Source: Nevskia sp. (GTDB taxonomy: Bacteria; Pseudomonadota; Gammaproteobacteria; Nevskiales; Nevskiaceae). Taken from it: a DNA stretch of 64,000 nt. Under the pieces are notes generated by a model that was not told where the DNA came from, did not search any database, and saw only the letters and a program-made list of their open reading frames with translations. The DNA is taken from NCBI GenBank assembly GCA_019689635.1, contig JADGHB010000010.1, positions 1-64,000 on the forward strand, in the 5' to 3' direction. The position numbers were made by a program, and so were the translations under genes. Shown here piece by piece: positions 1-13,720 of the stretch; position 1 is the first letter of the stretch; every line of letters begins with the position of its first letter.

Positions 1-99
1 TTCCTCTACCTCGAACGGCTGGTCCATCGTCCACCTCCTGGTTAGGGGGTGGGGATTTTTCAATTCCCACAAGTGGGGATTTTCGGATTCCTACTGACA
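1..99 (-). mobile_element. Left end of an IS21-like insertion sequence, with the first codons of its first ORF (MDQPFEVEE...)
   Basis: Minus strand starts TGTCAGTAGGAATCCGAAAATCCCCAC, repeats GAAAAATCCCCAC, then CAGGAGGTGGACG-ATG (RBS plus start at 27). Repeated subterminal motifs are typical of IS21 ends. It interrupts the adjacent transposase frame. Confidence 0.55.
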
Positions 100-781
100 A
101 GGTCGGGTTGGCCTTGTCCACCTTGCCGCCCGCTTCCGGCGTGTGCCAGTAGTGGCTGGCCCGGTCGGTGTAAAGCGAGGCAAACAAGCCCCGGCGCTCG
201 ATCACCTCTTTCACGCCCCGAAAAGAGGAGGCCGTGCCCTCTTCCTCGACGAAGAACATCGAGTCATGTTCGTTGGTCGCATCGTCCATCGTGACGATCA
301 GGTCCCAGAGCTGGCCCGGCACCCACGGGTGGCGGCTGCCGTCTTGATGCAGCATCATCCCCGGCCAGGCCGCCCGTTCCCGCCGCTTGCGGTGCTTGCC
401 CCGCCCAGGGGCTTTGGCCACCACCGCGGCCTCCTGCAGGCGGTTCTTCACCCACGTGTAGCTGCGCCTGCCCCCCGCCCGCCGGTACCAGGCATGAAAG
501 TGCTTGACGTTCCAGCCCTCGAAACGACTCCGGTAACGCTCGATGAGCGCCATGACTTCATCCACCGGCGCCCGCCGGTGCGAAAGCTGGCCCAGCCGCC
601 GGTCGATCAGACCCTCCAGGCCCTCCTCTTCGTACCGGGCCACATACCGGCGAAACGTCCGGTCACAAACCCCCAACAACCGCGCCGCTTCCTCCTGCGT
701 CAGCCGGCCAGACTGCCAGCCCCCATACGCTTCCTCAAATCGCATCTTCCGAATCTCCTGTAGCAACTCCGTCCGTCTCAT
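100..781 (-). pseudogene. ISNCY-type transposase, 3'-truncated by the IS21-like end
   Basis: Minus-strand translation from 781: MRRTELLQEIRKMRFEEAYGGWQSGRLTQEEAARLLGVCDRTFRRYVARYEEEGLEGLIDRRLGQ... DGSRHPWVPGQLWDLIVTMDDATNEHDSMFFVEEEGTASSFRGVKEVIERRGLFASLYTDRASHYWHTPEAGGKVDKANPT, then the frame enters the IS end. HTH plus integrase core. Missing from the ORF track because the frame stays open to the window edge. Confidence 0.8.
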
Positions 782-943
782 CAGGCACCTCCTGCGTGCC
801 TATGAAACCGGACAAACCTCGTGCTACAAGTCCGGACAGTTTATTTGCTCTCTACACCGCTGGCGGCGCACATTGACGCTGGCGACTTTTTCTACGAGCA
901 TATGCGCCACGCGGCGGCGCCGCGGTATCCTTTGGAGATTCCC

Positions 944-1279
944 ATGCATCCAGCGCGATGGGGCCTGACCGCCCTCACCGCAGCGAGTCTGGCCTGCGCT
1001 GCGGCAGCACACGCCGCGGGCGACCCCGCCGCCGGCAAGCGCAAGTTCTATACCTGTGCGGGCTGCCACGGCATTCCCAACTACAACAACGTCTATCCCG
1101 AATACCGCGTGCCCAAGCTCGGCGGGCAACACCCCGAGTACATCGTCTCGGCGCTGCAGGAATACAAGAACGGCGCCCGTACGCATCCCACCATGCACGC
1201 GCAGGCTTCCACGCTGTCGGACCAGGACATGGCCGACATCGCCGCATTTCTGGCGCAGGCGCCGAAGAACGAGGAGTGA
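944..1279 (+). CDS. Class I cytochrome c (single CxxCH), secreted
   Basis: Signal peptide plus CAGCH motif; cytochrome c553/c4-like sequence. Confidence 0.85.
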   Translation: MHPARWGLTALTAASLACAAAAHAAGDPAAGKRKFYTCAGCHGIPNYNNVYPEYRVPKLGGQHPEYIVSALQEYKNGARTHPTMHAQASTLSDQDMADIAAFLAQAPKNEE

Positions 1280-1280
1280 G

Positions 1281-1631
1281 ATGAACCTGAAGACTTGTCT
1301 GTGCGCCGCTCTCGGTCTGGGTCTGGCCGGCGCCGCCGCCGCCGAAACCCTGCCGCCCAAGCCGGCGCGCGCGGTCGTGTGCGCGGCCTGCCATGGCCAG
1401 AACGGCGTCAGCACCTTGCCGATCTATCCCAATCTGGCCGGCCAGCAGGAAAGTTATATCGAGCACGCGCTGCACGCCTACAAAAACGGCGAGCGCAAGA
1501 ACCCCATCATGGCGGCCCAAGCCGCCGGTTTGAGCGATCAGGACATCAAGGAACTCGCGGCGTGGTTTGCCGCGCAAAAACCAGCGGTGTACGTACCGGA
1601 CGTGAACGCGCCGCTGACCGCGCAGAAATGA
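1281..1631 (+). CDS. Class I cytochrome c (single CxxCH), secreted
   Basis: Signal peptide, CAACH motif, similar to the preceding ORF; starts 1 nt after its stop codon. Confidence 0.85.
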   Translation: MNLKTCLCAALGLGLAGAAAAETLPPKPARAVVCAACHGQNGVSTLPIYPNLAGQQESYIEHALHAYKNGERKNPIMAAQAAGLSDQDIKELAAWFAAQKPAVYVPDVNAPLTAQK

Positions 1632-1645
1632 TCCCGGTCCTGGCG

Positions 1646-1673
1646 AAAAGCCCCGCAACGCGGGGCTTTTCTT
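1646..1673. terminator. Bidirectional rho-independent terminator
   Basis: aaaagccccgcaacgcggggcttttctt between convergent cytochrome c and rpoD. Confidence 0.85.
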
Positions 1674-1682
1674 TGCGCCGAA

Positions 1683-3527
<1,845 letters not shown>

Positions 3528-3603
3528 CGGGCGGATCTCTCGGGGCGCGGCCGGCACGTGGGCATCGGCTCAGAATCGGGCATTGTAGCGTAAATCTCGC
3601 TCA

Positions 3604-5403
3604 TTAGACCAGTGGCGGTTCGGAAAGTTGACGCGTCAGCTCGCGCCATTCGGCCAACTCCTCCGCGCTCAGCTCGCGGGTCCGGGATTGGGCGGCGAAC
3701 TGCGCGATGCGCCGGCGCAAACCCGAGCGGCGGAGCGTTTCTACGGTCTCCAGGAATTCCTGCTCGGCCGCCGCGGCATCGAGCTCGATGCCGGGGCCGA
3801 GAATCCGCTGCAGGGCGGCCGCCTTGGGCGTGTCGCGCCACTGTTCCATGAGCTGGTGCGCACGACACTGGGGGTGGGCGCGGAAGAATTCAAGCGCCTC
3901 GACCAGTAAATCCGCGCCCGGCACATCCGCCTGGGCGAGCGTGCGCCAGTCCTCCCGACGCTGGGCCAGCTCGGGGCGCTCCAGCAGCAGTTGCAAGGCA
4001 CGCTTGACCGGCCGCACCCCCGGCGCGTCGCCACGCTCGTTCTCCAGTGCCCGTCTCCGCGACGCGCCGAGGGCAGGCCTCGGTTCGGCGCCGAAGAGCG
4101 AGTGTTCGAGATCGGCGCGCGACAGGCGCGTCAGGCGCGACAATTCATCCAGGATCAGAGCGCGCAACGGACCTTCGCGCAGGCGCTGCAGGTAGGGCCG
4201 CGCCAGCGCCGCCAGCCGCGCCCGGCCATCCAGGGTGTCCAGGCGCACCCGCTGCGCCAGCTCGCCGAGCAGGAACTCCGAGACGGTCGCCGCACGCTCG
4301 ACCCGCGCCAGGAATTTCTCGCGCCCTTCCTCCTGCACCAGGGTGTCGGGATCGTGGCCCTCGGGCAGGAACATGAAGCGCGCTTCGCGCGTCTCGTACA
4401 GCTCGGGCAGCGCCTGTTCCAGCGCGCGCCAGGCCGCGGCGCGGCCGGCGCGGTCGCCGTCGAAACAGAACACGATGCGCGAGGTGGTCTTGAACAGGAG
4501 GTTGAGGTGCTCGCGCGTGGTGGCGGTGCCGAGCGTGGCCACGACATGGCGCACGCCGTACTGCGCCAGCATCACCGTGTCCATATAGCCCTCGACCACC
4601 AGCAGCTCGGGCAGTTCCGCCTTGCTCGACTGCCTGGCCTCGTACAGACCGAACAGATTCCGCCCTTTGTGAAACAGCGCCGTCTCCGGCGTGTTGAGGT
4701 ACTTGGCCGGATCGTCGCCCAAGGTCCTGCCGCCGAAAGCGATCACGCGCCCGCGCGTGTCGCGGATCGGAAACATGATGCGGTTGCGGAAAACGTCGTA
4801 GAGCCGGCCGCTTTCCGCATGCTTCTTGAGCAGGCCGGCGGCCAGCGCGTGGCGGGGATCGTCCTTGAAGTGCTGCGCGAGCGCGTCCCAGCGATCCGGC
4901 GCGTAACCGATGCCGTAGAGTTTGGCGGTCTCGCCGGAGACGCCGCGGCGCTTGAGATATTCGATCGCCGGCGGATGCTCGCGCAAGCGCGCGCGGAAAA
5001 AGCGTTCCGCGGCGGCCAGCGCGTCCAGCGGCCCCTCCAGCACGAGGCGCGAGGGACCTCCGCCTTCGCGCGGCACTTCCAACCCCGCCTGCCGCGCCAG
5101 TTCCTCCACCGCCTCGACGAAACCCAGGCGGTCGTACTCCATCAGAAAGCTGATCGCGGTGCCGTTCTTGCCGGAGGAAAAGTCGAAAAACATCTGCTTG
5201 GCCGGCGAAACGAAGAACGAAGGCGTCTTCTCGTGGGTGAACGGCGACAGGCCCTTGTACTCTTTGCCGGCGCGCTTGAGCTCGATGCGCGAGCCGATCA
5301 CCTCGACGATGTCGGTCCGCGCCAGCAGTTCCTGGATGAAGGAATCGGGGATTCTTCCGCCGGCCATGCGGATAGTGTCGTCCTGGCCCGCCGCGCCGTC
5401 CAT
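3604..5403 (-). CDS. dnaG: DNA primase
   Basis: Toprim (VVEGYMDTV) and N-terminal catalytic region (GLSPFTHEKTPSFFVSPAKQMFFDFSSGKNG). Start may be the internal Met at 5367. Confidence 0.97.
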   Translation of the reverse strand: MDGAAGQDDTIRMAGGRIPDSFIQELLARTDIVEVIGSRIELKRAGKEYKGLSPFTHEKTPSFFVSPAKQMFFDFSSGKNGTAISFLMEYDRLGFVEAVEELARQAGLEVPREGGGPSRLVLEGPLDALAAAERFFRARLREHPPAIEYLKRRGVSGETAKLYGIGYAPDRWDALAQHFKDDPRHALAAGLLKKHAESGRLYDVFRNRIMFPIRDTRGRVIAFGGRTLGDDPAKYLNTPETALFHKGRNLFGLYEARQSSKAELPELLVVEGYMDTVMLAQYGVRHVVATLGTATTREHLNLLFKTTSRIVFCFDGDRAGRAAAWRALEQALPELYETREARFMFLPEGHDPDTLVQEEGREKFLARVERAATVSEFLLGELAQRVRLDTLDGRARLAALARPYLQRLREGPLRALILDELSRLTRLSRADLEHSLFGAEPRPALGASRRRALENERGDAPGVRPVKRALQLLLERPELAQRREDWRTLAQADVPGADLLVEALEFFRAHPQCRAHQLMEQWRDTPKAAALQRILGPGIELDAAAAEQEFLETVETLRRSGLRRRIAQFAAQSRTRELSAEELAEWRELTRQLSEPPLV

Positions 5404-5431
5404 GGCGCAACCGGTCGCAAAAGCGGGCGTT

Positions 5432-5875
5432 TCAGCCGAGCCTGGCCTTGACCCGCCCGGACAGCTCTCCCAGGTCGGCGCGACCGGCGACCCGGGGTTT
5501 GAGCCAGCCCATGAGCTTGCCCATGTCCTTGACGCCGGCGGCGCCGGTGGCGGCGATGCCTTCGGCGATCAGCGCTTCCAGCTCCGCCGGCGACAGGCGC
5601 TGCGGCAGATAGGCCGAAAGACAGGCGATTTCCTGCGCCTCTTTGTCCGCCAGCTCCGCACGCCCCGCGGCGCGGTACTGGGATTCCGCCTCGCGGCGCT
5701 GCTTGATCATTTTCTCGATCGCCGCGATCACCACCGCGTCGGTGAGTTCGACGGCGTCGACCACTTCCCGCTGCTTGAGTTCGGCCGAGAGCATGCGCAG
5801 CGTGGACAGCCGCGCCTTGTCGCCCGCTTTCATCGCGGCCTTGACGTCTTCGGCGATGCGGGCTTTGAGGGACAT
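5432..5875 (-). CDS. yqeY: GatB/YqeY domain protein
   Basis: MSLKARIAEDVKAAMKAGDKARLSTLRMLSAELKQREV; located between rpsU and dnaG. Confidence 0.92.
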   Translation of the reverse strand: MSLKARIAEDVKAAMKAGDKARLSTLRMLSAELKQREVVDAVELTDAVVIAAIEKMIKQRREAESQYRAAGRAELADKEAQEIACLSAYLPQRLSPAELEALIAEGIAATGAAGVKDMGKLMGWLKPRVAGRADLGELSGRVKARLG

Positions 5876-5924
5876 GGGTCGTGCGGTCACGCGCGTCGTG
5901 CCGACGCGCGTCGCGTAGACAAGG

Positions 5925-6140
5925 TCAGTACAGGCGCGTCTGGCGCAGGGTTTCGCGCGCCAGCCGCTTGGCCTGGCGCTTGATCGCGGCGGCACGCTTG
6001 CGCTTGCGTTCCTGGCTGGGCTTTTCGAAGTATTCGTGCGCGCGCAGGTCGGTCAGCACGCCGGCTTTCTCGCAGGTGCGCTTGAAGCGGCGCAGGGCCA
6101 CCTCGAAAGGCTCGTTCTCACGGACGCGGACGCTCGGCAT
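5925..6140 (-). CDS. rpsU: 30S ribosomal protein S21
   Basis: [52 protein letters not shown]. Confidence 0.97.
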   Translation of the reverse strand: MPSVRVRENEPFEVALRRFKRTCEKAGVLTDLRAHEYFEKPSQERKRKRAAAIKRQAKRLARETLRQTRLY

Positions 6141-6239
6141 GCAGCACTCTCGCAACATTCCCCTCAAGCGGGGCGCGCATTTTAGGGAATTCGCCGCGGC
6201 AAAGCAAAACGCGGGGGATTCGCGGACAATAGCGGCCCT

Positions 6240-7265
6240 ATGCGCAATGCCGCCGTACTCGGGGTCGAGACCTCCTGCGACGAAACCGCGGTCGCCATTT
6301 ACGACGGCGCGCGCGGACTGCTGGCCCACGTGCTGCACAGCCAGGCGGCGCTGCACGCCCGCTACGGCGGGGTGGTGCCGGAGCTGGCGGCGCGCGACCA
6401 CGTCGGCCGCATCTACGCCCTGGCGCAAGAAGCGCTGCGCCGCGCCGCGCTCGAGCCGCACCAGCTCGCGGGTGTGGCGTATACCGCCGGTCCCGGTCTG
6501 GCCGGCGCGCTGCTCGTGGGCGGCGCTTTCGCGGCCGGCTACGCCGCCGCCTTGGATCGGCCCCTGGTCGCGGTCCACCACATGGAAGGCCATCTGCTGG
6601 CGCCGATGCTGGAAGAGCATCGGCCGGAATTCCCTTTCGTCGCCCTGCTGGTGTCCGGCGGCCACACTTTGCTGGTGGAAGTCGCCGGGCTCGGCCATTA
6701 CCGCATTCTCGGGGAAACCCTGGACGATGCCGTCGGCGAGGCTTTCGACAAGGTGGCCAAGGCGCTGGGCCTTCCTTACCCCGGCGGGCCGCACCTGGCG
6801 CGCCTGGCCGAGTCCGGACGCGTCGGTCCCTTCCGCTTCGCTCGCCCCATGACCGACCGCCCCGGTCTGGATTTCAGCTTCTCCGGACTCAAGACCGCGG
6901 TGCTCACCGCGCTGCCCAGGGTCAAGAGCGAGCAGGACCGCGCCGATCTCGCCCGCGCCTTCGAGGAAGCCGCAGTGGAAACCCTGGCGATCAAATGCGA
7001 GCGCGCGCTCGATGAGACCGGCTTGAACCGACTGGTGGTCGCCGGCGGGGTGGGCGCCAACCGACGCCTGCGCGCGGAACTGGATCGCCGGGTGCGGGCC
7101 CGCAACGGCGCGCTGTATTTCCCCAGGGCGGAGTTCTGCACCGACAACGCCGCGATGATCGCCTGCGCCGGTTGGGCGCGTCTGGCCGAAGCGCGGCCGC
7201 CGACCAGCGCCATCGAGGTGCGCGCGCGCTGGCCGCTGGATGATTTGCGTCCGCCGGCGACCTGA
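6240..7265 (+). CDS. tsaD: tRNA N6-adenosine threonylcarbamoyltransferase TsaD
   Basis: [17 protein letters not shown] ... [15 protein letters not shown]; divergent from rpsU as commonly seen. Confidence 0.97.
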   Translation: MRNAAVLGVETSCDETAVAIYDGARGLLAHVLHSQAALHARYGGVVPELAARDHVGRIYALAQEALRRAALEPHQLAGVAYTAGPGLAGALLVGGAFAAGYAAALDRPLVAVHHMEGHLLAPMLEEHRPEFPFVALLVSGGHTLLVEVAGLGHYRILGETLDDAVGEAFDKVAKALGLPYPGGPHLARLAESGRVGPFRFARPMTDRPGLDFSFSGLKTAVLTALPRVKSEQDRADLARAFEEAAVETLAIKCERALDETGLNRLVVAGGVGANRRLRAELDRRVRARNGALYFPRAEFCTDNAAMIACAGWARLAEARPPTSAIEVRARWPLDDLRPPAT

Positions 7266-7272
7266 GCGGCTG

Positions 7273-7839
7273 TCAGGCCGACGTGCACCCTTCTTGTGCG
7301 AGATAGGCACGCACAAAAGCGGAAAGGTCGGGATAAACCTCGACTCCTTCCAGGGGTTGTTCTTTGATGGTGCGTTCACCCTTGCCGGTCAGCACCATGA
7401 TGGTGCGCACACCCATCGCGCGTCCGGCCTCGATGTCCGACAGGCTGTCCCCTACGAAAGGAACGCCGGCGAGCTTGACCTGCAGCCGTTGGGCGAGGTC
7501 CTCGAGCATACCGGGGTGGGGTTTGCGTTTGCGGTTCGGTTCGTTCGGATGCGCCGGCGCGAAGAATATCCCGCTGATCCGTCCGCCCAGCTCCCCGACC
7601 GCGCGTTGCAAGCGATCATGGATGGCAAACAGCGCATCGTAGTCGAACAGCCCGCGTCCGATGCCGGACTGATTGCTGGCGATGTAAACCTGGTAGCCCG
7701 CCTGGCAAAGCTGCGCGATCGCTTCCAGGCTGCCTGGGATGGGCTTCCATTCGGCCACCGACTTGATATAGGCGTCGGAATCCTCGTTGATCACTCCGTC
7801 GCGGTCGAGGATCACGAGCCTGGCGGGTTTGCGCTCCAT
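7273..7839 (-). CDS. gmhB: D-glycero-beta-D-manno-heptose 1,7-bisphosphate 7-phosphatase
   Basis: HAD motif [18 protein letters not shown]..., [11 protein letters not shown]. Confidence 0.93.
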   Translation of the reverse strand: MERKPARLVILDRDGVINEDSDAYIKSVAEWKPIPGSLEAIAQLCQAGYQVYIASNQSGIGRGLFDYDALFAIHDRLQRAVGELGGRISGIFFAPAHPNEPNRKRKPHPGMLEDLAQRLQVKLAGVPFVGDSLSDIEAGRAMGVRTIMVLTGKGERTIKEQPLEGVEVYPDLSAFVRAYLAQEGCTSA

Positions 7840-7843
7840 GGGT

Positions 7844-9991
7844 TCAACCGGGCAGGCAAGACAGATCGGCCACTTCGCGGCACAGCGCGTCCAGGCGCGC
7901 GAGCAACGCTAGGCGATTGGCACGGACCGCGGGATCTTCGGCCATCACCATCACGGCCGCGAAGAAATCGTCCACCGGCGCCTTGAGTCCGGCGAGCCGC
8001 TTGAGCATGGCGGCGTAGTCGCCCTGCGCCCGCAAGGGCTTCAGGTCGGTCTCGATCTGGTCCAGCGCCTGTGCCAGCGCGCGCTCGGCCGGTCGCTCGA
8101 GGCGCCGCGCGTCGTAGTCGCCGTTCGCGCCGCCGGCCTGCTTGAGGATATTCCGGGCGCGCTTGTCGGCCGCCGTGAGGGCCGCCGCCTCGGGTCGCGC
8201 GAGGAAGTCTGCCAGCGCCTCGGCGCGGCGCATGAAATCCAGCGGCCGGGTCGCGCCCGTGGCGCGCACGGCCTGGACCATTTCCAGCACCGGCAAGGCT
8301 CTCAAGACAGGAGCTGGCCCGGCGAATTCGCCTTTCCTCAGGCGCTCGTTCAGCCGATCCACGAACTGCTCTTGCACCAGGCCCGCCAGCCGCTCCTCGA
8401 CGAAGGTCCACAGCTCGGAGGCCACCGCCGCATCGCGCCGGCCCGCGGGCTGCATCGCCAAGGCTTGCTCCAGGCAAGCACGCAGGTCGAGCCCGAGTTG
8501 GCCCTCGATGCAGATGCGCAAGGCTCCCAGCGCCGCGCGACGCAAGGCGAAGGGGTCTTTCGTGGCCGTCGGCTTCTGGCCGATGGCGAAGATGCCGGCC
8601 AGCGTATCGAGCTTGTCGGCGAGCGCCAGCACCCGGCCTTCCAGCGTGCTCGGGATCGGCCCGCCCGACTGCGTGGGCCGGTAGTGCTCGGCGATGGCGC
8701 TGGCGACCGCCTGCGGCTCGCCGCTGGCGCGCGCGTAGTAGCCGCCCATCACGCCTTGCAGCTCCGGAAACTCGTACACCATGCGCGTGACGAGATCGGC
8801 CTTGCACAGCGCCGCCGCCCGCGCCACGGTCGCGCCATCCGCCCGCGCCGCTTCGGCGATGCGCGCCGCCAAGGCGGCCACGCGCCGCGCCTTGTCGCCG
8901 ATCGAGCCCAGGTCTTTCTGGAAGGTGATGCGATCCAGCGCCGGAACGTATTCGGACAGCGGCTGGCGGCGGTCCTGCTCCCAGAAAAACAGCGCGTCGC
9001 TGAGGCGCGGTCGCACCACGCGCTCGTTGCCGGCGATCACTTCGGCCACCTCCTTCGACTCGATGTTGGCCACGGTGATGAACCGCGGCAGCAGCCGGGT
9101 CTGCTCGGCGTCGGCGAACACCGGGAAGTAGCGCTGGTTGTGCTCGATGGTGGCGATCACCACCTCCGGCGGCAGTTCGAGGAACCGCTCTTCGATACGA
9201 CCGGAGATCACCACCGGCCATTCCACCAACGCGGTCACTTCCTCGAGTAGAGCGTCGGTCATGCGCGCCACGCCCCCGAGCTTTTCCGCTTCGGCCTGGA
9301 CTTGTTTGCGGATTTCCTCGCGGCGACGCGAGAAGTCGACCCTGACTCTGGCGTCGCGCAGCTTGGCCTCGTATTGGTCTGGCGTCTGGAGCACGATCGC
9401 GCCGGGGGCGTGGAAACGATGGCCGTAGGTCTTGCGTCCGGCTTTCAGACCGAAGCGGGACCACGGCACCACCCGCGAGCCATACAGCGCGACGATCCAG
9501 CGCACCGGCCGCACGAAGGTGTCCTCGCCATCGCCCCAGCGCATGCGCTTGGGGACCAGTTCGTCCATGCCCTTGAGCGCTTCCTCGAAGATCTCGGGCA
9601 GCAGCGCGAGCGTGCGCTGGCCTTTCTGGAGTCTGCGAAAAACCAGGCGGCCGTTTTCGGACTTCAGCCGCGCGGGATCCACCCCGCATTTCTTGGCGAA
9701 GCCGAGCGCGGCCGGCGTGGGCTTGCCGTCGCGAAAGGCCTGTTCGAGTCTGGGACCGAGGTCGATCACCGGAAAATCGGGCTGGCGAGCGACGAGATCC
9801 TTCACGAGACAGGCGATACGCCGCGGTGTCGCAGGACACAGCGGCCGCTCCGAGCCGTGAGCGAGCTGGCGCTTGTCCAGTCCCGCCACGAGACCGGCGG
9901 CGAGCGCTTCCGCCAGCGGCCGCACATAGCGCGCCGGCAGGTCCTCGCAGCCCAGTTCGATCAGCAGATCTGCGGTGGACGGTGCGTTCAT
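7844..9991 (-). CDS. glyS: Glycine--tRNA ligase beta subunit
   Basis: [23 protein letters not shown]...; adjacent to glyQ. Confidence 0.96.
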   Translation of the reverse strand: MNAPSTADLLIELGCEDLPARYVRPLAEALAAGLVAGLDKRQLAHGSERPLCPATPRRIACLVKDLVARQPDFPVIDLGPRLEQAFRDGKPTPAALGFAKKCGVDPARLKSENGRLVFRRLQKGQRTLALLPEIFEEALKGMDELVPKRMRWGDGEDTFVRPVRWIVALYGSRVVPWSRFGLKAGRKTYGHRFHAPGAIVLQTPDQYEAKLRDARVRVDFSRRREEIRKQVQAEAEKLGGVARMTDALLEEVTALVEWPVVISGRIEERFLELPPEVVIATIEHNQRYFPVFADAEQTRLLPRFITVANIESKEVAEVIAGNERVVRPRLSDALFFWEQDRRQPLSEYVPALDRITFQKDLGSIGDKARRVAALAARIAEAARADGATVARAAALCKADLVTRMVYEFPELQGVMGGYYARASGEPQAVASAIAEHYRPTQSGGPIPSTLEGRVLALADKLDTLAGIFAIGQKPTATKDPFALRRAALGALRICIEGQLGLDLRACLEQALAMQPAGRRDAAVASELWTFVEERLAGLVQEQFVDRLNERLRKGEFAGPAPVLRALPVLEMVQAVRATGATRPLDFMRRAEALADFLARPEAAALTAADKRARNILKQAGGANGDYDARRLERPAERALAQALDQIETDLKPLRAQGDYAAMLKRLAGLKAPVDDFFAAVMVMAEDPAVRANRLALLARLDALCREVADLSCLPG

Positions 9992-10893
9992 GCGGCGGCC
10001 TTTGCCGCCGCCGGCAGCATCGGGAAACCCAGGGCTTCGCGCGCCTTGAAATAGGCCTCGGCCACCGCGCGCGCCAGGGCGCGCACCCGCAGGATGTAGG
10101 CCTGGCGCTCGGTGACGGAAATCGCGCCGCGCGCGTCGAGCAGGTTGAAGGCGTGGGAAGCGTCCACCACGCGCTCGTAAGCCGGCAGCGGCAGCGGCTG
10201 CTCCAGCGCGAGCAGGCGCTGGCACTCGCGCTCGTCGACCGCGAAGCGCTCGAACAGCGCCGCCGTGTCGGCCTGCTCGAAGTTGTAGCGGCTCTGCTCG
10301 ACCTCGTTCTGGCGGTAGACGTCACCGTAGGTGACGACGCGGCCGCCGGCATCGGACCAGATCAGGTCGAACACGCTTTCCTTCTTCTGGATGTACATCG
10401 CCAGGCGTTCGAGGCCGTAGGTGATCTCGCCGGCCACCGGTTTGCACTCGAGGCCGCCGACCTGCTGGAAGTAGGTGAACTGGGTGACTTCCATGCCGTT
10501 GAGCCAGACCTCCCAGCCCAGGCCCCAGGCACCCAGCGTCGGCGATTCCCAGTTGTCCTCGACGAAGCGGATGTCGTGCGTCAGCGGATCGAAGCCGAGC
10601 ATGCGCAGCGAGTCGAGATACAGCTGCTGGAGGTTCGGCGGCGATGGCTTCATCAGCACCTGGAACTGGTAGTAGTGCTGCAGGCGGTTGGGGTTCTCGC
10701 CGTAGCGGCCGTCGGTGGGGCGGCGGCTGGGCTGCACGTAGGCCGCGTTCCAGGGCTCGGGGCCGATGGCGCGCAGGAAGGTGGCCCAATGGAAAGTGCC
10801 GGCGCCCATCTCCATGTCCATGGGCTGGACGATCAAGCAGCCTTGCCTGGCCCAATAGGTCTGCAGCTTGAAGATCAGATCCTGGAAAGTCAT
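9988..10893 (-). CDS. glyQ: Glycine--tRNA ligase alpha subunit
   Basis: [70 protein letters not shown]. Confidence 0.97.
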   Translation of the reverse strand: MTFQDLIFKLQTYWARQGCLIVQPMDMEMGAGTFHWATFLRAIGPEPWNAAYVQPSRRPTDGRYGENPNRLQHYYQFQVLMKPSPPNLQQLYLDSLRMLGFDPLTHDIRFVEDNWESPTLGAWGLGWEVWLNGMEVTQFTYFQQVGGLECKPVAGEITYGLERLAMYIQKKESVFDLIWSDAGGRVVTYGDVYRQNEVEQSRYNFEQADTAALFERFAVDERECQRLLALEQPLPLPAYERVVDASHAFNLLDARGAISVTERQAYILRVRALARAVAEAYFKAREALGFPMLPAAAKAAA

Positions 10894-11092
10894 CACGGCG
10901 CGGTTCGAGATGCCGAAGACGGCGGCGCAGTATAACTGCCCTGCGTGCCCCTCCCGGCCGCGCGAGGCCCTCTGTGGCGCAGCGCTCACACGGCGCGTGC
11001 GACGCTGTGCTAGGCTGCCGCCGCCGGCGAGATCGTCGAGCCGGCAAGGAAAATCCAACGGCCGCCTGGCCGCCGACCATGGGAGAACGCCG

Positions 11093-11476
11093 ATGAAGAA
11101 ATTTTTGATCGCCGCGCTACTGACGAGCTTCGCCGCGGCACCGGGTTTCGCTGCCACCGCCACCGGCGGCAAAACGCTCACCCCGCAGCAGCAGAAGATG
11201 TCCGATTGCAGCAAGGAAGCGAAGGCCAAGGGTCTCAAGGGCGACGACCGCAAGTCGTTCATGAAATCCTGCCTGAGCAAGAACGGCGGGCCGAGCGAAA
11301 GCGCCGCGACCCCCGCGACTCCGGCAACCCCGGCCACGCCGGCCAGCGGCAAGACGGATCAGAAACAGAAGATGAAGGATTGCAGCGCGCAGGCCAAGGC
11401 CAAGGGACTCAAGGGCAAGGACCGCCAGTCGTTCATGAGCACCTGCCTCAAGGGCGAGGCCGGGGCCGCGCAATAA
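11093..11476 (+). CDS. PsiF-repeat-containing secreted protein
   Basis: Signal peptide plus two copies of [26 protein letters not shown] separated by an ATPATPATP linker. Confidence 0.85.
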   Translation: MKKFLIAALLTSFAAAPGFAATATGGKTLTPQQQKMSDCSKEAKAKGLKGDDRKSFMKSCLSKNGGPSESAATPATPATPATPASGKTDQKQKMKDCSAQAKAKGLKGKDRQSFMSTCLKGEAGAAQ

Positions 11477-11498
11477 CCAAACCGCTTGACGCCGCCGC

Positions 11499-11528
11499 GC
11501 CCGCAGTGAAAGCTGCGGGCGTTTTTTT
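11499..11528 (+). terminator. Rho-independent terminator
   Basis: gcccgcagtgaaagctgcgggcgttttttt. Confidence 0.88.
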
Positions 11529-11616
11529 GCGCCATCCCGGACCGTTCTGGCACGCTTAATGCTTCAATCCGGTGCACGCGGCTTCCCGTCTCAACCACCC
11601 CTGCAGGAGAGCACCC

Positions 11617-13029
11617 ATGTCGGGTAAGGATGTTTTGAATCTGATCAAAGAAAAAAGCGCGAAGTTCGTCGACTTCCGCTTCTGCGACACGCGCGGCAAG
11701 GAACAGCATGTCACGGTTCCCGCGCACACGGTGGACGAAACCTTGTTCACCGAAGGCAAGATGTTCGACGGCTCTTCGATCGCCGGCTGGAAGGGGATCA
11801 ACGAGTCCGACATGATCCTGATGCCCGATCCGGATTCGGCGGTCCTCGATCCGTTCTTCGAGGAGCCCACCGTGATCTTGCGCTGCGACGTCATCGAGCC
11901 GACCACCATGCAGGGGTACAGCCGCGACCCGCGCTCGCTGGCGCGCCGCGCGGAAGCCTATCTCAAATCCACCGGCATCGCCGATGCGGCCTATTTCGGC
12001 CCCGAGCTGGAGTTCTTCATCTTCGACGGCGTGCGCTGGGACTCCGGCATGTGGGGCAGCTACGTCCACATCGAATCGGAAGAGGCACCCTGGAGCACGG
12101 GCAAAAAGGAATTCGACGGCAACCCCAACCTGGGCCATCGCCCTCCGGTCAAGGGCGGTTATTTCCCGGTGCCCCCCGTGGACAGCCAGCAGGACATCCG
12201 CAACGCCATGTGCGTGACCCTCGAGCAGATGGGCGTGCCGGTCGAAGTGCATCACCATGAAGTGGCCGCGCCGGGTCAGGGCGAGATCGGCTGCAAGTTC
12301 AATACCCTGTTGCGCAAGGCCGACGAGTTGCTGATCTACAAGTACGTGCTGCAGAACGTCGCGCACCAGTACGGCAAGACCGTCACCTTCATGCCCAAAC
12401 CGGTGGTCGGCGACAACGGCACGGGCATGCACTGCCATCAGTCCCTGGCCAAGGGCGGCAAGAACCTGTTCACCGGCGACGGCTACGGCGGTCTCTCCGA
12501 GCTGGCGCTGTACTACATCGGCGGCATTCTCAAGCACGCCAAGGCGATCAACGCCTTCACCAATTCCACCACCAACTCCTACAAGCGCCTGGTGCCGGGC
12601 TTCGAGGCCCCGGTGATGCTGGCGTATTCGGCACGCAACCGCTCCGCCTCGATCCGCGTGCCCTGGACCAGTCCCAAGGCGCGGCGCATCGAGGTGCGCT
12701 TCCCGGACGGCATGTCCAACCCCTACCTCGCCTTCGCCGCCATGATGATGGCCGGTCTGGACGGAATCCAGAACAAGATCCATCCCGGCGAGCCGATCGA
12801 CAAAGACCTCTACCACTTGCCGCCGGAGGAGGACAAGAAGGTGCCGCGCGTGTGCCACTCGCTCGACATGGCGCTGGAGCACCTGGACAAGGACCGCGAG
12901 TTCCTCAAGAAAGGCGGCGTGTTCACCGACGATCTGATCGACGCCTACATCGAACTCAAGATGCAGGAAGTCACGCGTTTTCGCATGACCACGCATCCGG
13001 TGGAGTTCGACATGTACTATTCGCTGTGA
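11617..13029 (+). CDS. glnA: Glutamine synthetase type I
   Basis: Full-length GSI sequence including [16 protein letters not shown] and [13 protein letters not shown]. Confidence 0.98.
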   Translation: MSGKDVLNLIKEKSAKFVDFRFCDTRGKEQHVTVPAHTVDETLFTEGKMFDGSSIAGWKGINESDMILMPDPDSAVLDPFFEEPTVILRCDVIEPTTMQGYSRDPRSLARRAEAYLKSTGIADAAYFGPELEFFIFDGVRWDSGMWGSYVHIESEEAPWSTGKKEFDGNPNLGHRPPVKGGYFPVPPVDSQQDIRNAMCVTLEQMGVPVEVHHHEVAAPGQGEIGCKFNTLLRKADELLIYKYVLQNVAHQYGKTVTFMPKPVVGDNGTGMHCHQSLAKGGKNLFTGDGYGGLSELALYYIGGILKHAKAINAFTNSTTNSYKRLVPGFEAPVMLAYSARNRSASIRVPWTSPKARRIEVRFPDGMSNPYLAFAAMMMAGLDGIQNKIHPGEPIDKDLYHLPPEEDKKVPRVCHSLDMALEHLDKDREFLKKGGVFTDDLIDAYIELKMQEVTRFRMTTHPVEFDMYYSL

Positions 13030-13156
13030 ACGCCGCTCGCGGCGCGCCACGGCCTTGCGCGCTGCCCCAAGCCCCCGCTCTGCGGGGGCTTTTTGTTGCG
13101 CGCGTGCGGCGCCGGCCGTATTTACACGCGGCGAGGCGACGCGCTATGTTCCCCTC

Positions 13157-13672
13157 ATGCGCCCATTGGCCTGCCTGTTCCTGCTCGGACTCGGTTTCGC
13201 CGCGGCCGCCGCCGATGTTTATCGCTGGGTGGACAAGGACGGCGTGGTGCATTATTCCGACAAGCCGCCGACGCCCGACGCCCAGCCGGCACAGTTGCCT
13301 CCGTTGCAGACCTACAAGGCCGGGGCTCCACCCGAGTTCAGCGCAACTGCCGGGGCCAGCGCCCCGCCCGCGCCGGCACCGACGGTGAAGATCACCGCCC
13401 CGCCGCCGGAGGCGACCATCCGCGACGCCGAAGGCAGGCTCGATGTCGCGGTGGCCGCGCAGCTGGAAGCCGGCGAAGGAATCGTCTATTACCTCGACGG
13501 CACACCGGTCAATCCGCAGCCGACGCCCTCGACGACTTTCGTTTACACCGGCATCGAACGCGGCGAGCACCAGGTCGCCGCCGCCCTGGTCGGCGCCGAC
13601 GGCCGCGTGCTGGCACGCTCGGCCCCGGTGACGATCTACATGAAGCCGCCGATGGTCCCGCGCCACCATTGA
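13157..13672 (+). CDS. DUF4124 domain-containing protein
   Basis: Signal peptide then DVYRWVDKDGVVHYSDKPP. Confidence 0.85.
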   Translation: MRPLACLFLLGLGFAAAAADVYRWVDKDGVVHYSDKPPTPDAQPAQLPPLQTYKAGAPPEFSATAGASAPPAPAPTVKITAPPPEATIRDAEGRLDVAVAAQLEAGEGIVYYLDGTPVNPQPTPSTTFVYTGIERGEHQVAAALVGADGRVLARSAPVTIYMKPPMVPRHH

Positions 13673-13720
13673 GTGGCTGACGCGCGCCGCCAATGGCGTG
13701 CATCTTGCAAGCCGCTGAGC

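Noticed and set aside
7273-7839. Link between gmhB and an LPS cluster
   Set aside because: No other heptose or LPS genes adjacent; gmhB next to glyS is a routine arrangement.
11308-11345. gcgaccccc/gcgactccg/gcaaccccg/gccacgccg tandem triplets
   Set aside because: ATP/ATPA linker between two PsiF repeats within a coding sequence, not an independent repeat.
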